Shown piece after piece: positions 55,700 through 64,000 of a stretch of DNA of 64,000 bases. A program made the translations under genes and the position numbers. Source of the stretch: Anniella stebbinsi (taxonomy: Eukaryota > Chordata > Lepidosauria > Squamata > Anniellidae); contig JARDYH010000007.1 of NCBI GenBank assembly GCA_029215795.1, forward strand, positions 72,098,763-72,162,762, read 5' to 3'. How positions within the stretch are numbered: position 1 is the first letter of the stretch; each line of letters opens with the position of its first letter. The notes below the pieces were generated by a model, which was not told where the DNA came from, did not search any database, and worked only from the letters and a program-made list of their open reading frames with translations.

Positions 55700-55897
55700 T
55701 CACCCAAGTCTGGCTGGATTGTTGGAAGCCTGATCATTACTGCATTCCAGTTTGGTGGTGTTTAGTGTAAAATAGTCCTCAGCATTTATCTCTCCAGTAT
55801 GGGAATCACAGAAGTCCTTTGTTGCACAGCCATGTAAAATGAAGCTCTTGTCGTAAATGCCCACTGGAAAAGAAGAACAGGCATATGAGTCCTCCAT
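55700..55897 (-). pseudogene. Copy F exon 5 (LU2 second half)
   Basis: Open frame MEDSYACSSFPVGIYDKSF, LHGCATKDFC, TTKLEC, ending ASNNPARLG and TGA at 55700. All LU2 cysteines are present, but a phase-compatible acceptor is lacking. Confidence 0.75.
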
Positions 55898-56948
55898 CTT
55901 GCAGATATTCTGAAACCATGAGGGTATTATATTATAAAACCATGAAGGTGCCTTGCCCCACTCCCAATAACCCCGAAGTCACTTCTCAGCACAGGTCTTT
56001 GCACCATACTGATTACTAGGGATGCTGTGAAAGCCCAACTGGATCTGGGAGACCAGCACCTTCCAGCCTCTGCCACTCCCCCAGACCCAGTTGGGTGCTC
56101 CCACCATGAGTGCAGACCCCCACCAGCAGCCACCTGTCCACCGTGCCGAAAATGTGCACTTCCCCTTCCTGCATCAATGGTGCAGTGTGGATCCAGGGTG
56201 ATTGCTTCACCCATCCTCTCTGACAAGGTAGTCAGCTCTTCTAAATTCTACTTCACATAAGAGGGACTATGTGATCCAGGGGGGTGGTTTAATGGGGAAA
56301 AATGGGGAAATAAATTAGTAAATGCCTAGCAAACACCAGCCTTGTCCATTTCTCTTCTACCTGCAGAAAGCAAGCCAGAATGTTAGAAACCATGCAGCCA
56401 TCTATCCTGCTTGGTGTACATCTGGCCATCCAGTCAACTCATCCTAGAAAGTGTAGTTCTTGAAAGAGCCTAATAAATCTGAACCAGAAACACTGTAGGA
56501 TGAGAAAACTACAATTTCCAGACCTCTTTTTAAGGTTAGGATATCTATATACCACCCTTCGTAATCTATATGCTGACCTCCGGTGACTGCAAGACGCCAA
56601 CGATTCTAAGATGCACCCCGTTTTTACAGAAGTAAATATGGGAGAAAAAGTGCATCTTAGAATTGATGAAATACGGCACGTAAAAGGAATAGCAAATTCT
56701 CAAACCTTGAATCCCCAGGCAGAAAGATGCAAATCTTCTGGAGTGATGAGTTCCTAACGAGCTGTAAACATTAGGAACTGAAGGAGTTTTTTTTTAGGGC
56801 TGTGACCAGATCCAGATCCCGAATCTGAGTCGGATCGGGGTGATCCGGATCTCCAGATCCCAGATCTGGATTGGATCAGGCCCAGATCGGGCCAGATCGG
56901 TTCAGCAATCCGGATCCGATCTGGATCTGGTCACAGCACTGCCTTCAG

Positions 56949-56980
<32 letters not shown>

Positions 56981-57079
56981 CCCCTCCCTCCCTCCCTCCC
57001 CTCCCCCACTCTCATTGCTTACCTGCTGCCTCCTCCGCGTCATCCTGCCGTTGTCTTTCCTCCTCGCTGTGGGCCGCTG

Positions 57080-57330
57080 CATTTGCTGGTCATGGCAGGT
57101 GATGATGTCACCTGCCACGACTGGCAAATGCAGCACTCTAATTGGTTAGAGCACTGCATTTGCAGGTCGTGGTGAGTGACATCATCACCCACCATGACCA
57201 GCAAATGTGGCAGCCAACAGCGAGGAGGGAAGGCGATGGCAGGACGGTGGTGGACTATGGCAGGATGACGCAGAGGAGGCAGCAGGGAGAGAGCGGGGAG
57301 GGAGGGGGAGAGCATGTTGGATGTCATGGA
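57080..57330. repeat. Inverted-repeat segment around TGATGATGTCACC
   Basis: CATTTGCTGGTCATGGCAGG and CCTGCCACGACTGGCAAATG pair as a hairpin, then a related GACATCATCACCCACC follows. Likely the body of the GGATC-type MITE at 56795. Confidence 0.55.
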
Positions 57331-58410
57331 TGTCAGGCCTTGTGAATTGTGAGTTTAAAGATGGAGAATTGTTGTGAGTAAGTTCTGTGTCAGTCTGTGT
57401 CTCTGTAAGCTTATCTGTAGCTGTTTCTCGTGGGAGGTTTGCTAGCTGAGGCTTTGAGCTGGGAAGTTTCTTTGAGAACAAATGTATGTTTGGAAAAGGT
57501 GGGGGCTATCTTGCAAGCTGTCTCTCACATGGTGTCGTCATCAAGAGGAGGTTGAACTGTGCCACTCTGTTTGCCCATGAGTTTAGATTACAGGCCTGAG
57601 GTCCTGTCTGTCAAAGTGGCTTGGAATAGCCAGCCTCCAGCCTATAAGTGGAATGAGCAAAGGGGAGGCCCTTTACTAGGAATCATCTGTTCTACGCTTG
57701 CCATGAAACTCCTCATGTTTGGGATTCTATCTGTTTGGAGATGTTGGATGCACTCTGTACATGTTCTGTTGCTATTTGGATTTGGAATTTCTAAGGACTG
57801 TGCCATGAAAAGTGCTCTGAGGCTTTTCATAGACTTGGACTTGCTGTTACTGTTTCTGAATCGTGTTCTTTGGCCTGAGAGCTTCCTAGGCTGATGATTG
57901 CTGTTTCTGGATTGTGTGTGTGTGTGACCTGCAAGCCTTCCTTTAAGCTAAAGTTATGGGCAAGAGGGGTTTCCTAAGTCAAAGAGGTTCGTGCCCTGAT
58001 ATCTTGCTTACGTGATCAGCTCATTGTTTTCCGGCAGGCTGAGTCTGGTTCGTGCAAGATGAATCTGTTCTTTGCCGGGCTTCATGCATCCCTGTGCTGG
58101 AGTTTCTCCTTGAGCTCTGCTCTTGTTCCTGATGAGTCTGTTTGTGTCGCTGCTGGTGACTGCTCACATGGGACAGGGGCAACTCTATACGTCTCCCCCC
58201 GAGTGATTGCTGTTTGCATCATGCTGTTGTACCTGAAGCTATCTGGCCGTTATCAGCTTTATGTGGATGTATGCAGAAATGAAACCATTATACTTGATTT
58301 CCGTGTGATTTCAGAAATGAAAGAGGTTTCACCGTTTTGGAGTGTGTTGTCAGTTTGCTAAGTTCGTGAGCAGAAGCCTGGAGATGGGCTGAGTCACAAC
58401 AGAGCGGGGA
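57331..58410 (+). repeat. LTR-like segment, longer copy of 1318-1803
   Basis: Begins GGCCTTGTGAATTGTG and has CTATAAG. It continues past the point where the copy at 1803 is cut, through CTTGCTTACGTGATCAGC, and ends near GGCTGAGTCACAACAG. No pol motifs. Confidence 0.4.
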
Positions 58411-58673
58411 GGGAGGGAGGGAGTATTTTTGAACACTTGAACAGGGTTTTGCTCTCTGACAAGGTGGTCCACTCTTCTAAATTCTGCTCCACATAAGAGG
58501 GACTATGTGATCCAGGGGGGTGGTTTAATGGGGAAAAATGTGAAAATAAATTATTAAATGCCTAGCAAATGCCAGCCTTTTCCATTGCTTTCCTACCTGC
58601 AGAAAGTAAGCCAAAATGTGAGTAACCATGCAGCCATCTAGACAGCCTGTTGCTAGTTTGCAATTTTACTCAC

Positions 58674-58817
58674 GTGCAGAGATGTGAAAAGTAGCATTGA
58701 TACATTGAATCTCATAGCCATGGCACTGCATGATTGTCTCCGTGCAAGGTTCGGACCCTCTTGAGAGGCACGCTGGGCAGTTCACCCAACTGAATGGAAG
58801 ACTGTTGTAATCTGGCA
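58674..58817 (-). CDS. Copy F exon 4 (LU2 first half)
   Basis: 144 nt, phase 1/1, acceptor TTTTTGTAG, donor GTGAGT intact. Reads NCPACLSRGSEPC, MQCHGYEIQC, INATFHISA. Confidence 0.85.
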
Positions 58818-59139
58818 CTACAAAAACAAACCCATCAAGTCAGCACACACTTCCATGACCATTCCATTTCTCCCCACATCTGTTGCCATCTGCCCCAGAA
58901 TGTCCATAAATCTCAGCGTCATCTGGTTGGAATGGCAGTGGAACTCCAATGCTTCAATGTAAAACTTGACTTTTGAACAACAAGATTCATAGTTTTACAA
59001 TTCCTCTGTTGATGGCCTTTAAGAACTACAGAATACCTGCAATAAGGAATTGTGAATGTGTGACTTCCTGTCCCTAGTAATGCCCAATATTAAAGAGCCT
59101 TCCAATTAAATATGGAATACATACTGGGGAGAAAGAGAG

Positions 59140-59345
59140 CCAGTGTGGGGTAGTGGTTAGTGTATTGGACTGGGAGTCAGGGGATCCGGGTTCTAGCCCC
59201 ACTCAGACGTGGAATCTCAGTGGGTGGCTTTGGGCCAGTCACAGATTCTCAGCCCAACTCACTTCTCATGGCTGTAGTTATGAGGACATAATGCCTTGGG
59301 TTCTGTACAGAGGAAAAAAGCCAGGATATAAATGCACTAAATAAA
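59140..59345 (+). mobile_element. tRNA-derived SINE in copy F intron 3
   Basis: GTGTGGGGTAGTGGTTAGTG head, GGGCCAGTCACAGATTCTCA body, TGCACTAAATAAATACATAA tail. The best preserved of the set. Confidence 0.8.
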
Positions 59346-59759
59346 TACATAAAGAGCAGGCTTAGAACCAGGATGCAGAGGAGGCATTATTGTGAGGTGT
59401 TGAGTGAATGTGTCTGTGTGTGATTACAGAGGTTGCCTATTGCAAGGAGCAAAGCAAGATAAGATAGCCTTAACACCACCTATGTGGGATTTCTGTTGGT
59501 GAGTCAAACAGTGCAAAGAGGAGAGGGTATTTTTCGCTCCCACTGCACTAGGGTCCCCCAAATGCAAGCCTTTACTTTGTCCCATAGGAATGAATGGCAT
59601 CCATTCATGCACACAGGAGAGAGTCGTGTTCGGACAATCCTGCTCCATGCTGCTGGTGACCTCAGCCGCTGGGTTTTGTACACAGCCTCAGCCTGGGTTC
59701 TGCTTTTTTGGGCTGTAATATATCGTTGTAGGAGAGCCGAAGGCGATTCAGATACTTAC

Positions 59760-59909
59760 AATGGAGATCTGGTTTGTTACAATCATCTGACAAGCAGCAG
59801 TACGTTCTCAACTGAAGGTATTTCTCGTTTGAAGCCATAGAAAGATCCCCCCTGAAACAGCTGTCGGATCTGCCGCATCCCTTGTAATAGATAGCAGATG
59901 GGATGTCAA
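59760..59909 (-). CDS. Copy F exon 3 (LU1 second half)
   Basis: 150 nt, phase 1/1. Reads DIPSAIYYKGCGRSDSC, TYCCLSDDCNKPDLH. Nearly identical to the orphan exon at 36097-36246. Confidence 0.85.
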
Positions 59910-60044
59910 CTGTGAAAGAGAATCAGAAAGGGCATTTAATCAATTCATTTCTCCATCACTGAGTGGCCGCTAGCACAGTCTTGTGGTTTGTATCACAGCT
60001 TCTTGAGATGGGTGGGTGGGTGGGGATAGCATTTAAAGCCATAG

Positions 60045-60215
60045 TCGAGTGACCAGATACAAAAGGTGGCAGGGCTCCTGCAGATATAACTGTTGTGATG
60101 AAGAGGGAATTTCAGCAGGTGCTGCATGCATACGAATGACCCCTGCTGAAATTCCCTTTTCTATTCAACTGTTAAAGATACAGGAGCCCTGTCCTCCTTT
60201 CCATATGTAGTGATT
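60045..60215. mobile_element. hAT-type MITE in copy F intron 2
   Basis: GAGTGACCAGATACAAAAGG left end and GGAGCCCTGTCCTCC right part. GAGGGAATTTCAGCAGG pairs with CCTGCTGAAATTCCC. Same family as 39165 and 63113. Confidence 0.6.
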
Positions 60216-60485
60216 CCCCACAGATAAATCTGAGTTAACTCTGGATGTTACAGAGACACTAATGAAAACACAACCATGCTAAGGCATAGTTAGCCACTAA
60301 CCCTTTTGCAGCAAATGCTCAGTGAACTTGTTGAAACCGTGGTCATGCAACCACCATGGCTAGGATTAGTTGACATGACATGCTAAGCCATCATGTATTG
60401 CTCAAAATGTTTAACTACCATGGCTAAGCGTGTCATCTGAACAGGGTCAATGTGCTAAATGGACTGAATATACTTTCTCACTCAC

Positions 60486-60611
60486 CTAGCGTTGTTTTAG
60501 TAATGAGCACAAGGCAGACACCCTGATCCTTTTTACACGGCACAGATTCCACTTCTGCATCATCACATATTAATACAGTCTTAATACACCCTAGACATCT
60601 TAGAGGTGCCA
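60486..60611 (-). CDS. Copy F exon 2 (LU1 first half)
   Basis: 126 nt, phase 1/1. Reads APLRCLGCIKTVLIC, VPCKKDQGVCLVL. Five LU1 cysteines present. Confidence 0.85.
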
Positions 60612-60829
60612 CTGCAGATAAAAAGAAAGGGTTGTAAACATCAAGGGCAGTAACACAATCTGCTTTTTCCAGTCATGTACTCAGACTGGTCCTTGTCAAA
60701 CAGATAGCTTTGAAGGTACACTGATCGAGAGAGGAGTGCAAATCCTTATGAAAGATTTTAAATAGCCTAAATACGAGTAATCCTATGTTGAATAAAATGA
60801 GTGTCAAATGATTGGTTCATTAGGAGTGA

Positions 60830-61880
60830 TGGACAGACCTACCCACATCCAGCTCATTGGACGCTCGCCAAGCCACTGCCAGCTGCTGCCTGCCAATGCT
60901 ACCCACCCCTGCTCGAAGCATGAGCTTCTTTAAGCCTCCACGAGTGTCCGACGAGTGCCCAGCAGCCGTCCGCCCTGATCCAGCGCCTCCATTGCTGCAC
61001 ACAATGGAGGCTCCAGAAATTTCGCATGTTCCATGTTGTGTAAATGGCGGCTGTAAAGGCCGTTTAATCTTGTAGACCTCTATCATGCCTCTCCCCTTAC
61101 CGTCTTTTCCCCCCAAGCTACACAACCCCAGTTGTTGTAACCCTCCCTCGTAGCATGAATGCTCCAGTCCCTTGATCATTCAGGTGTCCACTGTGTGCTC
61201 ATCTTGTCCTTTGCGCCATAGAAGACCTGTGCACTCATCTTGCAAAGCTCTCAAGCTGCCTCCACAGAGAAACAGACGTTGGAATGAACTGCGAGACACT
61301 GGGCATATCTACACCTAATGGTGCAGAGGGAGGGAGGGGGAGGATCGCAGACGTACCTGCTTCCGTGACCCTCCTCAGATGTCTACGCTGAAGTGCTACA
61401 TCCCAGAGGGAAAGTGGGATGTTGCAGATGCCACTTTGTTTTTCCAGGAAGAGGAGCTGCGCGGCCCCAATCTGCCCCAAAAGGTATGTTTAAAAAGAAA
61501 AACCAGTCCCAACACCCCTGCCATCCTGGGGATGGCGAAATTCCCTTCACCCTCACCCCTGTGGGTACGGACCCACCCCATGTGGCTCTGTGCCCGTTTC
61601 ACGACCCAGGACGGCAGAAAAACTTTGATATCCCCGCTTTCCGCAATCCCTGGGTTATCCCAGGGTCATCCCTAGGTTGTCCCTGGTTGCCCCCGGGATT
61701 CCCCGTGTGTCATGTGGCGGCACAGGGATGACCTAGAGACGGCCCTGGGATAAATCCCTGGTGTAGACATGGCCATGCTTCCTCTTTCATACGTTCATTC
61801 TGGATGTCCGAAAAGGGTTACGATGTCCAATACGAAACATGACAAAGGATCTGCAGGTCTACTGTATAGATGGTAACTGT
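60830..61880. other. Intron 1 of copy F, no gene
   Basis: Source segment for the paralogous stretches 36500-37195 and 39960-40430. 61300-61780 has a palindrome-like CCCAGGGTCATCCCTAGG region reminiscent of a MITE. No coding features. Confidence 0.5.
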
Positions 61881-62139
61881 CATGGGCAGGACCTACACTA
61901 CTGCTTTAAAACAGTTTATAACAGTATTGAGAACTGTTGGGTCCCAGGGCACACTTCACATACAGTTTTTAAACCATTTTCAAAGTGTCATATCCTGTTA
62001 TCTGGCCATCCAGTCAACTCATCCTTGAAAGGGCATAAAAAAGCTGAACTAGAAACTCTGTATGATAAGAAAGCTACAACTTCAGATCACTTTATTAGGT
62101 TAGGATATTTATATACCACCCTTCATAATCTAAATAATA

Positions 62140-62205
62140 ATAATATTATTATTATTAATAATAATAATAATTTATTTATAACCCGCCTCTCCCTCCGGAT
62201 GTACT
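62140..62205 (-). repeat. (AAT)n tail with LINE 3' end fragment
   Basis: AAT/ATT trinucleotides followed by AACCCGCCTCTCCCTCCGG, the complement of the 3' end found at 16850-16890. Confidence 0.7.
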
Positions 62206-62262
62206 GCCCTCCCTAGGTGCCTCCTCCCCATGAAGAACCCAGGACTTCTGGTTCATACTCAC

Positions 62263-62311
62263 CTGGAGAAAACAAGGCCAAGAGGAGGTACGTGTTCAGG
62301 AGCACATTCAG
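62263..62311 (-). pseudogene. Copy F exon 1, start codon lost
   Basis: Reads (CTG)NVLLNTYLLLALFSP and donor GTGAGT. CTG stands where copies B and D have ATG. Upstream sequence contains no in-frame ATG before a stop and no homology to the promoter of B or D. Confidence 0.75.
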
Positions 62312-62724
62312 GAGCACATTTATACTCTTTCTGAATGCTAGGTTGCTAGTTTGTTGTACTAGATTTTACTGCACCTGTTCAGTGGTAGCAGTATGCTGAA
62401 TCTGTGAGTATGGGTGTGAGAAAGGTGTTGGAGAAAGAGTGTTAAATGTTAGGAAAGGTGAGACTATGGTCATCCAGTGAAGGATTTGCAGTCAGAAAAG
62501 ATATTTGAGGGAAGGGGAGACTGTATCACACAGAGTATAGCAAAAGCTTCAAAGTACAGCAAAAGCTAAAAAAAGTAGGAGTGAGTGAAGTTAATTTCAG
62601 GTACAATGAATGTCTAACTTGTTCTTTATATCAGTGATTTTAACATTAAGATGTTACGTAGAACAGTTTGTCTTAATTGTGTCTGTGAAACCAGAGATGT
62701 GATCAAGGCCATGTTCAGGTGGGC

Positions 62725-62858
62725 ACGCCCCCTTGAGGGCTGGGCATGTTGGTGGGCACGCCCCCTTGGGGGCTGGGCATGTTGGTGGGCACGCCCCCTT
62801 GGGGCGGCCATGTTGTCCTCCTTTTTGGTTTCCAAAATATGGTCACCCTATCTAACGA
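62725..62858. repeat. About 32-bp tandem repeat next to a MITE end
   Basis: GTGGGCACGCCCCCTTG is repeated three times with CTGGGCATGTTG spacers. It is followed by TTTCCAAAATATGGTCACCC, a right terminal end of a TAGGGTGACCATA-type hAT element. The open frames with repeated WARPLGGWACW come from this array. Confidence 0.8.
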
Positions 62859-62865
62859 GAGCACA

Positions 62866-64000
62866 TCATGTAACAACACCGTTTTGTTTCCTTGTGACAA
62901 CTGGATCAGGTGAGGCTGTGCAGGTCCTGGACTGGTGCCTAGACTCAGAAATGGGCTGGATGAGGGCCAGTTAACTGAAAGTAAACCATGGCTAGACTGA
63001 AGCCCTGTGGCTGAGTGGTTCCCGAGTCCGGGAGTTAGGCTGATTGCCTGTTCTGGATGGGGTTGCACTCCCTCTGAAAGATCAGGTTCATAGTTTGAGG
63101 GTACTCTTAGATTAGGGTGACCAGATAAAATCCAAGTCAGGGCTCATGTATCTTTAACAGCTGTAGAGAAAAGGGAATTTCAGCCAGTGTTATTTGTATG
63201 CAATTAGTTCCTGATGAAATTCCCTCTTCATCACAACAGTTAAAGGTGCAGGGCCCCTGTCTTCTTTTGTATATGGTCACTCTAGTATAGTGCCTGCAAC
63301 TTTAACTGTTGTGATGAAGAGGGAATTTCACCAGGAACTAATTGCATACAAATGACACTGGCTGAAATTCCCTTTTCTCTACAACTGTTAAAGTTACATG
63401 AGCCCTAACCTGGATTTTATCTGGTCACCCTATCTTAGATCCATCTCTGTCGCTGGAGGCTCAAGCGGCCACAGTGGCTCAGAGTGCCTTTTATCAGCTC
63501 TGGCTGGTTTGCCAGCTATGGCCTCTCCTGGATAGCTTGGCGACAGTGCTACAGACATTAGTAACCTCACGTTTGGATTACTGCAATGCGTTCTATGTGG
63601 GGCTGCCCTTAAAGCTGCTCTGGAAGCTGGAGCTAGTGCAGACTGCTGCAGCTCAGTTGTTGTCCAGAGCTGCCCCTTTCCAGCATGTAACTCCTTGGCT
63701 GAGGCAATTGCACTGGCTGCCTATTAGCTACCAGGCTAGGTGAAAGGTTGTTGTACTAGTGTACAAAGCCCTAAACAGCCTGGGACCAGGATACCTGAGA
63801 GAGTGTATTCTCGCCTATCAAGCTGCCCGGTCACTGAGGGCATCGGAGGGCATGCTCCTGGTGGTTCCACATAGACCTATCATCCAACTGGAGTCCACCA
63901 GGGGAAGAGCCTGCAGTGTGGTGGCCCCCCTGCTATGGAATTCCCTGCCTCTAGAGGTCAGGCAGGTGCCAACTTTGTATTCCTTCTGGCTCCTCCTGAA
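62866..64000 (+). pseudogene. CR1/L2-type LINE C-terminal RT region, running off the window
   Basis: SGEAVQVLDWCLDSEMGWMR at 62910-62970. After the MITE, VLLDPSLSLEAQAATVAQSA, FYQLWLVCQL, TSRLDYCNAFYVGLPLK and LHWLPISYQAR, then in the following frame VLVYKALNSLGPGYL and LLWNSLPLEVRQVPTLYSF. Frameshifts and stops make it inactive. Confidence 0.8.
63113..63432. mobile_element. hAT-type MITE with perfect 8-bp TSD
   Basis: TCTTAGAT lies at 63105-63112 and 63433-63440. Terminal repeats TAGGGTGACCAGATAAAATC / GATTTTATCTGGTCACCCTA are perfect. The interior is two inverted modules around GAAGAGGGAATTTCA. Excising it restores the LINE codons for VLLDPSLS. Confidence 0.9.

Larger units (their letters stand above)
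55700..62311 (-). pseudogene. Copy F: PLI-gamma-like LU gene without promoter or ATG
   Basis: Exons 62263-62311 (signal peptide, start lost), 60486-60611, 59760-59909, 58674-58817 and 55700-55897. Exons 2-4 have perfect splice sites and phase 1. The ATG position reads CTG, within a 12-bp tandem duplication (TGAATGTGCTCC twice), and homology to the B and D promoter ends there. In exon 5 the AAAG/AC acceptor used in A and B reads GAGG/AC, leaving no AG in the right phase. The exons are close to those of C and D, so inactivation looks recent. Confidence 0.7.

Noticed and set aside
55927..56226. 99-codon minus-strand ORF also found at 28685-28984
   Set aside because: Conservation comes from segmental duplication. 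The third copy (54430) is broken, and the frame spans a dispersed repeat upstream of exon 5.
57559..57894. Plus-strand 111-codon frame similar to 1671-1970
   Set aside because: Part of an LTR-like repeat; the homologous frame diverges after 1800 into a MITE.
60857..61075. 72-codon frame also present at 36535-36753 and 40001-40294
   Set aside because: Lies in intron 1 of three paralogues; the frame is not maintained (lengths and stops differ) and there are no coding motifs.
62725..62815. CRISPR-like regular repeats
   Set aside because: Three head-to-tail degenerate units with no unique spacers, in a vertebrate genome.
62651..62974. Trp/Ala/Arg-rich repeated ORF
   Set aside because: A 32-bp tandem array in a MITE gives the repeats in both strands.

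Overview
The window is vertebrate genomic DNA, almost certainly from a squamate reptile (lizard or snake). The evidence is split genes with GT-AG introns, many tRNA-headed SINEs ending in (AAAT)n, CR1/L2-type LINEs with tetranucleotide tails, young L1s, DIRS-like tyrosine-recombinase and Ty1/copia retroelements, and many hAT-like MITEs. There is no prokaryotic gene organisation. I worked by eye only; family names come from recognised motifs, not from searches.

The host content is one tandem array on the minus strand of two-domain Ly6/uPAR (LU) secreted proteins. They resemble the squamate phospholipase A2 inhibitor gamma (PLI-gamma) and sodefrin-precursor-factor families. Each gene has five coding exons separated by phase-1 introns: signal peptide (49 nt), LU1 first half (126 nt), LU1 second half (150 or 153 nt, ending CCxxDxCN), LU2 first half (144 or 150 nt) and LU2 second half with the stop. 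I see six copies. A (3327-5831) keeps intact exons 3-5 but no exon 1 or 2. B (22406-27622) is complete, 222 codons, with a TATA box and polyadenylation signal. C (28525-36246) is a relic cut by three deletions and an L1. D (37285-48963) has a promoter and exons 1-4 but a mutated exon-4 donor and no exon 5. E (51870-54850) is a shredded relic. F (55700-62311) has exons 2-5 but has lost its promoter, its ATG and an in-phase exon-5 acceptor.

Layout: 1-2660 repeats, an LTR-like segment and an L2-like fragment; 2655-6300 copy A; 6455-8960 L2-like LINE (minus); 9075-13400 L1 (plus) with a nested L1 tail; 14349-17306 deleted Ty1/copia element; 18368-20772 hAT-like foldback element; 21780-28070 copy B and its 5' flank; 28200-37200 relic C, split by a 5.5 kb L1; 37200-49450 copy D, whose introns contain a 6 kb DIRS-like element and an unclassified 2 kb insertion; 49694-55450 hAT-like elements and relic E; 55450-62311 copy F; 62650-64000 MITEs and a CR1/L2-like LINE running off the window.

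The paralogous copies act as each other's empty sites. Insertion and deletion breakpoints in C, D, E and F can therefore be read to within a few bases, which is the most useful property of the window. It documents birth and death in an LU-protein array driven by unequal deletion and transposon insertion, with one clearly intact gene left.
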